64,000 bases of DNA from G965219965 sp965219965 (GTDB lineage Bacteria > Pseudomonadota > Alphaproteobacteria > RS24). The translations under genes and the position numbers were made by a program. The stretch spans positions 992,001 to 1,056,000 of the forward strand of contig OZ244796.1 in assembly GCA_965219965.1 (NCBI GenBank), in the 5' to 3' direction. Within the stretch, counting starts at the first letter, position 1, and every line of letters starts with the position of its first letter. Below the pieces are notes generated by a model that ran no database searches, was not told where the DNA came from, and saw nothing but the letters and a program-made list of their open reading frames with translations. Of the stretch, positions 17,475 to 26,666 are shown one piece after another.

Positions 17475-18380
17475 ATGATGAAGATTTTAACAATAGATTG
17501 GGTATCCGCCCTACCCGCCAGCTGGCAACCCTATATGCGGCTTGGCCGATTTGACCGCCCCATTGGCAGCTGGCTATTATTTTGGCCCTGCGCTTGGGGG
17601 CTGGGGCTGGCCGCTATGGCTCGCGACAATTTGCCTATGGGTTATTTTTTCAACCTGCTTGTGCTGTTCGGGCTGGGCGCGATTATTATGCGGGCGGCAG
17701 GCTGTGTTTATAATGACCTGATTGACCGCAAATTTGACGCTCACATTGGCCGCACCCAAAACCGCCCCTTACCTTCGGGAGAAATTTCACCTGCACGTGC
17801 CGCCGCTTTTATGATTGTGCTGTGCTTTTGCGGCTTGCTGATTTTACTACAATTAGATATTGCCGCGATTGCGCTTGGCTTTATGTCGCTCGCGCCGGTG
17901 GCGATTTATCCTTTTATGAAACGCATCACATGGTGGCCTCAACTTTTCCTTGGGCTGGCGTTTAATTGGGGTGCGCTGATTGGCTATGCCGCTTTTGTTG
18001 GCAATATCACGGCGGCAACTTTGGCTCTTTATGGCGGCGCGGTGTTTTGGACTTTAGGCTATGACACAATTTACGCCCATCAAGACCGTGAAGAAGACGC
18101 TCTTATTGGCGTGAAATCGGCGGCGATAAAATTAGGCACGGCCACCCGTTCGGCTTTGGCGGTGTTTTACGCCCTTGCCATTGGCGGCATTGGCTTGGGT
18201 GGATTTTTAGACGGCTTAGGCGCGTTGTTCTGGCTGGGGCTGTGCGGGGCGGCGGCGCATTTTTTCTGGCAGGTGAAAACACTGGACATTAACAATGAGG
18301 CTTTATGCTTACAGCTGTTCAAAAGCAATCGGACGGCGGGTTTTCTGGTGGCTTTGGCCATTGCTTTGGGAGGGCTGTAA
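17475..18380 (+). CDS. ubiA: 4-hydroxybenzoate polyprenyltransferase
   Basis: A membrane prenyltransferase of ubiquinone biosynthesis. It has 301 residues and about eight helices. Both Mg-diphosphate motifs are present: NDLIDRKFDAHIGRTQNRPL and YDTIYAHQDREEDALIG. The start at ATG 17475 has GGGGA nine bases upstream; ATG 17466 is too close to that site. The stop codon shares its last base with the tldE start (TAATG), so the two are coupled. Confidence 0.96.
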   Translation: MMKILTIDWVSALPASWQPYMRLGRFDRPIGSWLLFWPCAWGLGLAAMARDNLPMGYFFNLLVLFGLGAIIMRAAGCVYNDLIDRKFDAHIGRTQNRPLPSGEISPARAAAFMIVLCFCGLLILLQLDIAAIALGFMSLAPVAIYPFMKRITWWPQLFLGLAFNWGALIGYAAFVGNITAATLALYGGAVFWTLGYDTIYAHQDREEDALIGVKSAAIKLGTATRSALAVFYALAIGGIGLGGFLDGLGALFWLGLCGAAAHFFWQVKTLDINNEALCLQLFKSNRTAGFLVALAIALGGL

Positions 18381-19720
18381 TGGCAAAAGCCGACCATCTG
18401 AAATGGGCGCAGGAATTTGTTGACCGCGCTTTAAGTCTTGGCGCAGAACAAGCAGACGCGCTGGTGAGTGTCGGGCTTTCGCTGGGCGCGTCTTGCCGTT
18501 TGGGCCAAACCGAAGATATAGAACGCGCCGAAGAAACCGATATTGGTTTGCGTGCCATGTTGGGCAATAAACAAGCCTTTGTGTCTGGCTCTGGCCTGAA
18601 CCGCGATAATATAGACAAAATGGCACAGCGCGTGGTGGATATGGCGCAAATGGCCCCCGAAGATCCGTTTTGCGGGCTGGCTGAGGTGCAATTTTTGGCC
18701 GATACAATCCCCGATTTGGATTTGAATGACCCGCAAGAGCCAAGCACGCAAGCCTTGCGCGACAAGGCCTTAGAAACCGAAGCGGTGGCGCGGGGCTTTG
18801 ACGGCATTACCAATTCTGAAGGCGCGGGCGCAGGCTGGTCACGCAACACCACATGCCTTGTCACCAGTCATGGTTTTGCCGCCAGCCAAACAGCGTCTTC
18901 ATGGTCGCTATCTTGTGCCGTGGTGGCGGGGGCGGATGATAAAATGGAGCGCGATTATGCCACCCATAGCACCCGCCATTTAGAAGATTTGGATACGCCC
19001 AAAGCCATTGGCACGCTGGCCGCACAGCGCACTTTGCAACGCCTCAACCCGCGCAAAATAGAAAGCACCAAAGCCCCTGTGATTTACGACCCGCGTGTGG
19101 CCGATAGCCTGCTTGGCCATTTTAGCGCGGCCATTTCGGGCGCGGCCATTGCGCGTGGCACAAGTTTCCTGCACGATAAAATGCGCGAGCAAATTTTCCC
19201 CGATAATGTGTCCATTATAGATGACCCGTTGCGGCCACGCGGTTTGCGCTCGGCGGCATTTGACGGCGAAGGGGTGCGCGGTAAAAAACTGGCTTTGGTG
19301 GAAAATGGCACGCTACACCATTGGCTGTTAGAAAGCGCGACCGCCAAACAGCTTGGCTTGCAAACCAATGGCCGTGCGGGGCGCGGTATTGGCAGCCCAC
19401 CCGCCCCTGCGAGCAGTAATCTTTATATGGCGGCGGGTGAAAAAACGCCTGAAGAATTGATGCGCGCTATTGGCACGGGGTTTTATGTCACCGAACTTAT
19501 TGGCATGGGGGTGAATGGTGTGACGGGCGATTATAGCCGTGGGGCGGCGGGGTTTTGGATTGAAAATGGCCAGCTTGGCGAAGCGGTAAGCGGCATCACC
19601 CTTGCGGGCAATCTCAAAGATATGTTCGCCGCGCTCACTCCTGCCAATGATTTAACTTTTCGGCGCGGCATCAATGCGCCAAGCCTGTTAATAGAAGAGA
19701 TGAGCATTGCCGGACTCTAA
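18380..19720 (+). CDS. pmbA: TldE/PmbA, partner subunit of TldD
   Basis: A 446-residue subunit of the TldD/TldE peptidase, lacking the HExxxH zinc motif as expected for TldE. Family phrases include DIGLRAMLGNKQAFVSGSG, ITNSEGAGAGWSRNTTCLVT, VIYDPRVADSLLGHF, LVENGTLHHWLLES and the C-terminal LTPANDLTFRRGINAPSLLIE. It starts inside the ubiA stop (TAATG), with GGAGGG upstream. The inositol-monophosphatase gene starts within its last 14 bases. The tldE plus IMPase order is one I recall from other alphaproteobacteria. Confidence 0.95.
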   Translation: MAKADHLKWAQEFVDRALSLGAEQADALVSVGLSLGASCRLGQTEDIERAEETDIGLRAMLGNKQAFVSGSGLNRDNIDKMAQRVVDMAQMAPEDPFCGLAEVQFLADTIPDLDLNDPQEPSTQALRDKALETEAVARGFDGITNSEGAGAGWSRNTTCLVTSHGFAASQTASSWSLSCAVVAGADDKMERDYATHSTRHLEDLDTPKAIGTLAAQRTLQRLNPRKIESTKAPVIYDPRVADSLLGHFSAAISGAAIARGTSFLHDKMREQIFPDNVSIIDDPLRPRGLRSAAFDGEGVRGKKLALVENGTLHHWLLESATAKQLGLQTNGRAGRGIGSPPAPASSNLYMAAGEKTPEELMRAIGTGFYVTELIGMGVNGVTGDYSRGAAGFWIENGQLGEAVSGITLAGNLKDMFAALTPANDLTFRRGINAPSLLIEEMSIAGL

Positions 19721-20510
19721 ACCAGACCTGAAAGCTGACGAAACCCTTTTGCATGATGCGGTGCGCGAAGCGGGGGCTTTGGCGTTAACATTTTTTGGCC
19801 GTGACATAAAAACTTGGCAAAAAACCGACCAGCAACCCGTTACCCAAGCCGATATTGAGGTCAATGAATTGCTGAGCGAAAAACTTCACCGCCCGCGCCC
19901 TTCTTATGGTTGGCTGTCGGAGGAATCCGAAGATGATATTGCGCGTTTGCAAAAAAACTTTGTTTGGGTGATAGACCCGATTGATGGCACCAAAGCCTTC
20001 ATGCAAGGCTTAGATGAATTTACCATTTGCGCGGCTTTGGTAGAAAAAAACCGCCCCATATTGGCGTGTATTTTTAACCCCGTGCGCGGCGAATTTTATC
20101 ACGCCCAAAAAGGCGGCGGGGCGTATAAAAATAACCAGCCGATAAAAATTAGCGGGCAGACGGAAATTAAAACGGGCTTTCGGCTTTGTGCGCGGGAAAA
20201 CATTCTGGCCAAAGCAAAGGCGGGGGATTGGCCGCAAATCATAATTGAAAATCCCAATTCCACCGCCTATCGGCTGGCGCGGGTGGCGGAGGGTTTTTAT
20301 GATGCTATGGTGACGCATAAGGCCAATGATTGGGATATTGCGGCGGGCGATTTGCTTGTGCATGAGGCGGGCGGCACATTGCTGAATGCCAATGGCACAC
20401 CGATTACATATAATCAGCCCGATGTGACGCATGGTGCGGTTTTAGCCGCCCACCCTGCCCTTTGCCCGCTTCTAGCCAAGCGCATGGGCGGGCTTATGGC
20501 GGGCTTTTGA
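19707..20510 (+). CDS. Inositol monophosphatase family phosphatase
   Basis: A 267-residue Mg-dependent phosphatase. The metal site is intact: LSEESEDD, WVIDPIDGTKAFMQG and NDWDIAAGDLLVHEAGG. Members hydrolyse inositol phosphate, 3'-phosphoadenosine phosphates or histidinol phosphate; sequence alone does not settle which. A histidinol-phosphatase role is conceivable since this window also holds his genes, but nothing specific supports it. TTG 19707 is the only start that preserves the N-terminal helix; it overlaps tldE by 14 bases. Confidence 0.88.
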   Translation: MPDSKPDLKADETLLHDAVREAGALALTFFGRDIKTWQKTDQQPVTQADIEVNELLSEKLHRPRPSYGWLSEESEDDIARLQKNFVWVIDPIDGTKAFMQGLDEFTICAALVEKNRPILACIFNPVRGEFYHAQKGGGAYKNNQPIKISGQTEIKTGFRLCARENILAKAKAGDWPQIIIENPNSTAYRLARVAEGFYDAMVTHKANDWDIAAGDLLVHEAGGTLLNANGTPITYNQPDVTHGAVLAAHPALCPLLAKRMGGLMAGF

Positions 20511-20586
20511 GCCTTTTTAACCAGCGCGGTGTGTGGTATTTTTTGCCCCTATGGGCAAGGTGATTCTTTAGCAAAGCGACAAATCC

Positions 20587-22392
20587 GTGACAAAATCTCA
20601 GGACAGCAAAGCGGCGGCGACCGATAGGCCAAAAGCAGATTCACAAACCACGCGCACGGTTAAATATGTCGCTTATGGTTATTTGCGTCCCTTTTCGGGT
20701 CTTATCTTTATTGGCATTCTCGCCAATGTGATTGTCGCCGGCGCGGCGGGTAGCCTGCCATGGTTTATCCAACAAACCGTAGATAATGTTTTTAATCAAG
20801 GCAATCGGACTTTGCTTTGGCTTATCCCGCTTGGCATTTTGGCCGCTTCGCTTATGCGCGGCGCGGCGACTTATTTATCTTCTATCATTCTCAACTATGT
20901 TGGCCAGCGCATGACCTCGCTTTTGCAACGCGATATTTTTGCCCATCTGATTAAATTAGATTTAGCCGATATAAGCGACACCCATAGCGGCGACCATATT
21001 GCGATTTTCCTCAATGATGCCAAACAGCTGACCAATACAATTAACACCACTGTGATTAGCCTGTTCCGCCATTTGCTCACGCTCATTGTGCTGATTGGTG
21101 TGATGTTTTACATGAATTGGCATTTGGCCAGCATATTTATTATCATCATCTTGCCTATGGCGGCGTTTTTAACGCGGCGGCTGGGGCGGCTGACCCGTAA
21201 AGCCTCGCATAAAAGCCTAAGCGAGACGGGCAAATTATCGGCCATGATTGGCGAAATGCTCAACGGCTTGCGCGTCATTAAAGCCTATGGGCAGGAAAGC
21301 AAACAAACCGAACATATCCAAAACGCCATTGAACATGTTTTTGGCTATACGATGAAAACAACTAAAGCCCGCGAGGCAGCCAGTCCGGTGATGGAAACTT
21401 TAGCGGGCATTGCCATTGCGTGCATTATTCTTTGGGGCGGGATGCAAAGTATTCAAGGCAATCTCACAGCGGGGGAATTTACTGGCTTTATTTCTGCCGT
21501 GATGATGGCCTATCGCCCCTTGCGGGCTTGCGCCAATATCCCCGTTGTGGTGCAGGAAGGCGTGGCGGCGGGCCAACGGATTTTTTCTATCCTTGATACA
21601 AAGCCGAAAATTACCGAGCAAGCAGACGCGCCCGCGCTGAATGTGTCTAAGGGCGAGGTGATATTTGACAATGTGTCCTTTGCTTATAAAAACCGCGACA
21701 CGCAAGCACTGGAAAATGTTAATATCCATATCAAAGCGGGGCAAACGGTTGCTTTTGTCGGCCCATCGGGGGCGGGTAAATCCACTTTAATGAATTTGGT
21801 GTTGCGCTTTTTTGATGTCACCAATGGCGCGGTGAAAATAGACGGCCAAGATATTCGTGACGTTTCCATTGCCAGCCTACGCCAAGCCACGGCTTTGGTG
21901 ACGCAAGAGCCATTTTTATTTGCCGATACGATTGGCGCGAATATCGGCTTTGGGTCGCCCAATGCGGCACGCGCTGATATAGAAGCCGCCGCCAAAGCCG
22001 CCGCCATAGATGATTTTATCGCCGAGCTACCCGATACTTATGACACATTTTGCGGCGAAGGCGGTATGCAGCTTTCCGGCGGACAGAGACAACGCATTGT
22101 GATTGCCCGTGCCATTTTGAAAAACGCGCCGATTCTTTTGCTTGATGAAGCCACTTCGGCTTTGGACACGGCGTCAGAAAAAAAAGTGCAAAAAGCCATT
22201 GGCCAGCTCACAAAAAACCGCACGGCGATGATTATCGCCCATAGGCTGTCCACCATTATGCATGCCGATTGGATTTATGTTCTCAAAGATGGGCAGGTCA
22301 AACAATCTGGCACGCATCAATCGCTTTTGGACGAAGGCGGGCTTTATGCGGATTTATACCACGCCCAATTTGAAAATCAGGAAGAGGGCTGA
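20587..22392 (+). CDS. ABC transporter, MsbA-like lipid A/lipid exporter
   Basis: A fused half-transporter of 601 residues with six membrane helices (about residues 35-320) and a C-terminal ATPase. Walker A is GPSGAGKST, the signature LSGGQRQR, Walker B ILLLDEATSALD and the switch His in IIAHRLSTI. In the cell it would flip lipid A core or another lipid across the inner membrane as a homodimer. The GTG start at 20587 has only a weak ribosome site. It is one base from waaA and therefore heads a Kdo/lipid A operon, which supports an MsbA role; this remains an inference because the family is broad. Confidence 0.88.
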   Translation: MTKSQDSKAAATDRPKADSQTTRTVKYVAYGYLRPFSGLIFIGILANVIVAGAAGSLPWFIQQTVDNVFNQGNRTLLWLIPLGILAASLMRGAATYLSSIILNYVGQRMTSLLQRDIFAHLIKLDLADISDTHSGDHIAIFLNDAKQLTNTINTTVISLFRHLLTLIVLIGVMFYMNWHLASIFIIIILPMAAFLTRRLGRLTRKASHKSLSETGKLSAMIGEMLNGLRVIKAYGQESKQTEHIQNAIEHVFGYTMKTTKAREAASPVMETLAGIAIACIILWGGMQSIQGNLTAGEFTGFISAVMMAYRPLRACANIPVVVQEGVAAGQRIFSILDTKPKITEQADAPALNVSKGEVIFDNVSFAYKNRDTQALENVNIHIKAGQTVAFVGPSGAGKSTLMNLVLRFFDVTNGAVKIDGQDIRDVSIASLRQATALVTQEPFLFADTIGANIGFGSPNAARADIEAAAKAAAIDDFIAELPDTYDTFCGEGGMQLSGGQRQRIVIARAILKNAPILLLDEATSALDTASEKKVQKAIGQLTKNRTAMIIAHRLSTIMHADWIYVLKDGQVKQSGTHQSLLDEGGLYADLYHAQFENQEEG

Positions 22393-22393
22393 T

Positions 22394-23680
22394 ATGCCCC
22401 TATTGCTTTATGGCTATCGGTTTTTAACGTGGTTGCTTTTTCCCCTCGCGCCGCTTTTTTTATATATGCGCGTTTTGCGTGGGCGCGAAAACCCCGCCCG
22501 CTTAAAAGAACGCTTAGGCCACGCACAAAAGCCGCGCCCTAAGGGCGGGCTTATTTGGATACATGCGGCCAGTGTTGGCGAAGTGGTTTCCGCCCTGCCT
22601 TTAATTGATAAGATTTTAGACCAGCACAAAACATTGCATATTTTACTAACAAGCGGCACCCTCACATCGGCCGATATTGTCGCCCGCCAGCCGCGTGAGC
22701 GCGTGATTCATCAATTTGTGCCGCTTGATATGCCGCCCTATGTGCGCCGCTTTTTGCGCCATTGGCAACCCGATGCGGCTCTATTTGTGGAGTCTGAAAT
22801 TTGGTTGAACCTGTTGCGGCAAATGAAAAGCCTTGCCATTCCCATTGCTTTGATAAATGGGCGTTTATCGGCGCAATCTTTTGCAAGCTGGCAACGCGCT
22901 CCTGATACAATTAAAAAACTGCTTTCTTATTTCACCCTTATTTTAGCCCAAGATGATATTGCCGCCGATAGGCTGGCCAAGCTGGGCGGTGAAAATATCA
23001 ATATGTCGGGCAATTTGAAATTAGATGCCGCGCCTTTGACTTTTTCCCAATCCGATATGGACGCGCTCGCCACCCAAATTGGCACGCGCCCGACATGGTT
23101 GGCGGCCAGTACGCATGAACCAGAAGAACACAAAGCCGCCCAAGCCCATATCGCGCTTAAAGCGGCGCATAAAAATCTGCTGACTTTTATTGTGCCGCGC
23201 CACCCGCATCGGGGCGGCGAGATTAAACAGCAATGCACCGCGCTTGGCTTGCGCGTTGCCCAGCGCAGTTTGGGCGAGGCCATTAAAACGGATACGGATA
23301 TTTATCTTGGCGATACGATTGGCGAAATGGGGCTGTTTTATCGGCTGGTGGATATTGCTTTTATTGGCGGCTCGCTTGTGCCGCATGGTGGGCAGAACCC
23401 GATTGAAGCGGCGCAAATTGGCACGGCCATTATTACTGGCTCGCATATTCATAATTTTTCTGCCGTCTATCAGCATTTTGAAAAAGCCGCCGCGCATATT
23501 AAAATTAAAGATGATGTTGAGCTAACCCAAAGCGTCAATAAATTATTGAATGATGAAAACGCCATGAAAGAAATGCAAAAACGCGCTATGGATATGGTGG
23601 CCAGCCATGGCGGGGCGGTGGAAAAAACCTATCGCGCCTTGCGCCCACTTCTGCCCACGCAAAAAAATGGGGGGGCATGA
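22394..23680 (+). CDS. waaA: 3-deoxy-D-manno-octulosonic acid (Kdo) transferase
   Basis: A GT30 glycosyltransferase that adds Kdo from CMP-Kdo to lipid IVA at the inner membrane. It has 428 residues: an N-terminal membrane anchor (RFLTWLLFPLAPLFLYMRV), the catalytic Glu in IHAASVGEVVSALPL, and the C-terminal nucleotide site FIGGSLVPHGGQNPIEAA. ATG 22394 is preceded by GAAGAGGG inside the end of the transporter gene. It is packed between the exporter and lpxK with one-base gaps. Whether it adds one or two Kdo units cannot be read from the sequence. Confidence 0.96.
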   Translation: MPLLLYGYRFLTWLLFPLAPLFLYMRVLRGRENPARLKERLGHAQKPRPKGGLIWIHAASVGEVVSALPLIDKILDQHKTLHILLTSGTLTSADIVARQPRERVIHQFVPLDMPPYVRRFLRHWQPDAALFVESEIWLNLLRQMKSLAIPIALINGRLSAQSFASWQRAPDTIKKLLSYFTLILAQDDIAADRLAKLGGENINMSGNLKLDAAPLTFSQSDMDALATQIGTRPTWLAASTHEPEEHKAAQAHIALKAAHKNLLTFIVPRHPHRGGEIKQQCTALGLRVAQRSLGEAIKTDTDIYLGDTIGEMGLFYRLVDIAFIGGSLVPHGGQNPIEAAQIGTAIITGSHIHNFSAVYQHFEKAAAHIKIKDDVELTQSVNKLLNDENAMKEMQKRAMDMVASHGGAVEKTYRALRPLLPTQKNGGA

Positions 23681-23681
23681 T

Positions 23682-24725
23682 ATGCGCCCGCCGCGTTTTT
23701 GGAGCCAGCCCTGCCACCCGCTTAAATACGCGCTTTGGCCTGCGGGATTTTTATTCACGCAAATCGGGCGCGGAAGGCGGCGGTGGGTGACGGCGCAAAA
23801 AATGCCCTGCCCCGTCATTTGCGTTGGCAATATCACTTTAGGCGGCGGCGGCAAAACGCCCATTGTGCGCTGGTTGGCCGAAGAACTCAAAGCAATGGGC
23901 GCACAGCCAGCCATTCTTTCACGCGGCTATGGCGGGGCGCAGAAAACCCCTTTGCGCGTGGACGCTAATAAACATAGCGCCGCTTTGGTGGGCGATGAGC
24001 CGCTTATGCTGGCGCAAAATACCGATATACCGATTTTTGTCGGGCGCGACAAAGCCGCCACCGCACAGCTGGCCATGACACAGGGTGCCAATGTGTTGCT
24101 ATTAGATGATGGGTTGCAAAACCCATCACTGCATTATGATTGCGCTTTGCTGGTGGTGGATAAATCCATTGGGCTGGGCAATGGTGCGGTGTTTCCTGCG
24201 GGTGCTTTGCGCGAACCGCCGCGTGATGCGCTGGCACGGATTGATGGGCTTGTGCTTACAGGCACACAACCGCCCACGCCGCGCAAAGATATAGAAAAGC
24301 TCAGCCAAGCGGTGCAGAAAAAATCTCTGCCATTGATAGACACGCAAACCATTTTAACAAATGCACGCGATTTGCCTCAACACGCGATTGCTTTTTGCGG
24401 CATTGCCTATCCGCAGAAATTTTTTGCCATGTTAGAAACGCATGGCACGCAAATAAAAGCCCGCTTTGCTTTTGGCGACCATCAACCCTATAGCGAAAAG
24501 GCGGCGGCAAAAATTCTGGCCAAAGCCAAAGCCTTAAACCTGCCGCTTGTCACCACATGCAAAGATATGGCACGGCTGGCGAACCAGCCAGAAGGCAGCG
24601 CACGGGCGCGATTATTTAACACAAGCACGGGGCTAGATGTTAAAATCACCCCCATTGACACGCCAGACGCATTACACGCTTTGCTTAAAAAAACGCTCAA
24701 TAAAAAATCGGGAAAAAAGAAATGA
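23682..24725 (+). CDS. lpxK: Tetraacyldisaccharide 4'-kinase
   Basis: Phosphorylates the 4' position of the lipid A disaccharide precursor. It has 347 residues. The P-loop is VGNITLGGGGKTPIVRWLAE, followed by LSRGYGG and the substrate region VLLLDDGLQNPSLHYD, all standard. ATG 23682 fits the tight spacing after waaA and places the membrane-binding N-terminal helix at the start. It overlaps lpxL by four bases. In the usual pathway LpxK acts before WaaA and LpxL, all represented here. Confidence 0.96.
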   Translation: MRPPRFWSQPCHPLKYALWPAGFLFTQIGRGRRRWVTAQKMPCPVICVGNITLGGGGKTPIVRWLAEELKAMGAQPAILSRGYGGAQKTPLRVDANKHSAALVGDEPLMLAQNTDIPIFVGRDKAATAQLAMTQGANVLLLDDGLQNPSLHYDCALLVVDKSIGLGNGAVFPAGALREPPRDALARIDGLVLTGTQPPTPRKDIEKLSQAVQKKSLPLIDTQTILTNARDLPQHAIAFCGIAYPQKFFAMLETHGTQIKARFAFGDHQPYSEKAAAKILAKAKALNLPLVTTCKDMARLANQPEGSARARLFNTSTGLDVKITPIDTPDALHALLKKTLNKKSGKKK

Positions 24726-25594
24726 AAATGCCGCGCTATATTGTGCAAGCCGTTTTGGGCTTTCCGATTATTTACTTTTTACGCCTTTTAGGGCTGGATA
24801 TGGGCGGGCGGCTTTGTGCGGCTTTGGTGAAATTGATTGCGCCTTTCACGGCAGAAAATAAAACCGTCAAACGCAATTTAGCCCTGATTTACCCGCATTT
24901 AAGCGCGGATGAAATTGACCATTTGGCCGTTAAAATATGGGATAATTTTGGCCGCACAATGGGCGAATTTGTCAGCCTCAATAAAATACGCGACCAGCAT
25001 AAACGCCGCATTGATATTGAAAATCCTGAGCTGCTCCACCAGCTCGCGCAAGAAAAAAATGGCGTGATTTTCTTTTCAGCCCATATCGCAAATTGGAACG
25101 CGGCGGCGATTGCCATAAATGTTTTGGATATGCCGATAACGGCCATTTATCGCCAAGCCAATAATCCGTTTTTCAAAAATTGGGTGAAGCACATTTATAA
25201 TTCAGTTAGCGGCGATACGGAATGTATTCCCAAAGGCAAAGATGGGGCGAAAGTTCTTGTGAGCCGTTTGAAAAAAAATGGCGGGGTTTTTATGTTGGTG
25301 GATCAAAAAATGAATCAAGGCGTGGGCGTGCAATTTCTTGGCCACCCTGCTAATTCACCTTCCGCGCCCGCCAGCATGGCACGCCGCTATGGCGCAAAGC
25401 TGGTTATGGTGAGTTGCGAGCGCATCAGCGGGTGTCATTTCAAAGTTAAATTTCATCCGCCCTTTATGGCCGATAACACAGACGACATTGCGGGTGATAT
25501 TAAAAACACCACGCAAAAAATAAACGACCATTTGGCCGAAATGATTCACGCCCGCCCTGAACAATGGATGAGCTGGGCGCATAAGCGGTGGTAA
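24722..25594 (+). CDS. lpxL: Lipid A biosynthesis late acyltransferase (LpxL/HtrB-like)
   Basis: A 290-residue membrane-anchored acyltransferase that adds a secondary acyl chain to Kdo-lipid A. It has an N-terminal hydrophobic anchor, an NFGRTMGEFVSL block, the active-site region FFSAHIANWNAAAIA, then IYRQANNPFFKNWV and the basic FMLVDQKMNQGVGVQFLG segment. The family's catalytic HX4(D/E) motif reads His121-X4-Asn126, so the acid is replaced by Asn (codon AAC at 25097-25099). It could be inactive, use another acid, or belong to a divergent subgroup. Translationally coupled to lpxK (ATGA). Confidence 0.88.
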   Translation: MKMPRYIVQAVLGFPIIYFLRLLGLDMGGRLCAALVKLIAPFTAENKTVKRNLALIYPHLSADEIDHLAVKIWDNFGRTMGEFVSLNKIRDQHKRRIDIENPELLHQLAQEKNGVIFFSAHIANWNAAAIAINVLDMPITAIYRQANNPFFKNWVKHIYNSVSGDTECIPKGKDGAKVLVSRLKKNGGVFMLVDQKMNQGVGVQFLGHPANSPSAPASMARRYGAKLVMVSCERISGCHFKVKFHPPFMADNTDDIAGDIKNTTQKINDHLAEMIHARPEQWMSWAHKRW

Positions 25595-25615
25595 ATCTTT
25601 CCGCTTATCACTCCA

Positions 25616-26455
25616 TTACTTCCCCATAGGCGCGACCAGCAAGGCCGGGTCTAGCCGTTCATTATGCCAATAAACGCGCCAGTCCAAATGCGCCCCTGTG
25701 GAACGCCCCCCCGTGCCAACTTCGCCGATAATATCGCCGCCTTGCACCATTTGCCCGACGCGCACATGCAAAGCCGATAAATGCAAATAAGCCGAAACCA
25801 GCCCTAGCCCGTGGTCAATAAAAACCAACCCGCCTTCATAATACATATCCGCCGCCGCCAGCGTGACCCGCCCCGCACGGGTGGCCTTAACCGGCGTGCC
25901 TTTGGGCGCGGCAATATCAATGCCATAATGCGGGCGTTTGGGTTGGCCATTGAAAAAACGTTGCGAGCCATAAACCCCACTAACGCGCCCTTTCACTGGC
26001 CAAATAAAACCGCCCGTTAAATCGGGCTGGCGCAAATGGCTCATACGGGCAGCGCGTTTGGTTTGGCTTTCAGCTTTAATCCGCGCCAACACATTTTGCG
26101 GCGGGGTGACATATTTGGGCGCAACCCCTTCCACATATTGAATATCATAATCACGCGGCTGTAAATTTTTATAAAAAACTTGGCGGCCATTTTGCGTGGT
26201 AAAAGCCAGCGTGCTTTTGCCTTTGCGGTCGCGGCCATAGCCGAATATGGCCACGCCCTTATGGCTGGCAATTTTCTGCCCGTCCACTTCTAGCGATACA
26301 TTGGGTTGTAATTGCATCACCACCATGCCGCCTGCGGTGAAATGCCCGCCGATATTTTCCACCAGCGTTTCGGGAAATGGGTTTTGCGGCAAGGGCGGCA
26401 GGCTTAACAGCCCCGCCCACAAGCCAGCAAAAACACCCGCCAAAAAAGACGCCAT
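25616..26455 (-). CDS. M23 (LytM/peptidoglycan) metallopeptidase
   Basis: A 279-residue envelope protein with an N-terminal signal or anchor helix (residues 3-22), a beta-rich region of about 110 residues, and a C-terminal M23 domain starting near GGFIWPVKGRVSGVYG. The first zinc site HYGIDIAAPKGTPV (HxxxD) and the catalytic HLSALHV are intact. The last motif, usually HLHW, reads TGAHLDWRVYW, with Asp in place of the second His. That variant exists in other members as I recall, so it may still bind zinc. Likely a peptidoglycan endopeptidase or amidase activator. Its ATG overlaps the DUF2093 stop (TAATG). Confidence 0.88.
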   Translation of the reverse strand: MASFLAGVFAGLWAGLLSLPPLPQNPFPETLVENIGGHFTAGGMVVMQLQPNVSLEVDGQKIASHKGVAIFGYGRDRKGKSTLAFTTQNGRQVFYKNLQPRDYDIQYVEGVAPKYVTPPQNVLARIKAESQTKRAARMSHLRQPDLTGGFIWPVKGRVSGVYGSQRFFNGQPKRPHYGIDIAAPKGTPVKATRAGRVTLAAADMYYEGGLVFIDHGLGLVSAYLHLSALHVRVGQMVQGGDIIGEVGTGGRSTGAHLDWRVYWHNERLDPALLVAPMGK

Positions 26456-26655
26456 TATTTGCCCTCCGCCTGCGCGGCTTGCAATGCCGCATGGGCATCA
26501 ATATAGGCTTCTTGTTTTTCCACGCTCCAATAGCGCAACACATTAAGCGGTATGGGTTTATTCGTCACCGCGCATATCACATGCGTGCCAGCTGTTTCAA
26601 TTTTGAACTCGCCGTCAAGATAAACCACTTGTGCAACTGCGTCTAACTTATCCAT
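26455..26655 (-). CDS. DUF2093 family protein
   Basis: A 66-residue protein with the single-domain pattern of DUF2093: VVYLDGEFKIETAGTHVICA, then VTNKPIPLNVLRYWSVEKQE and AYIDAHAAL. The family is essentially alphaproteobacterial and of unknown function. It sits between xseA (12 bases upstream) and the M23 gene (one-base overlap), so the three form an operon. Confidence 0.88.
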   Translation of the reverse strand: MDKLDAVAQVVYLDGEFKIETAGTHVICAVTNKPIPLNVLRYWSVEKQEAYIDAHAALQAAQAEGK

Positions 26656-26666
26656 GCGCCCACCCG

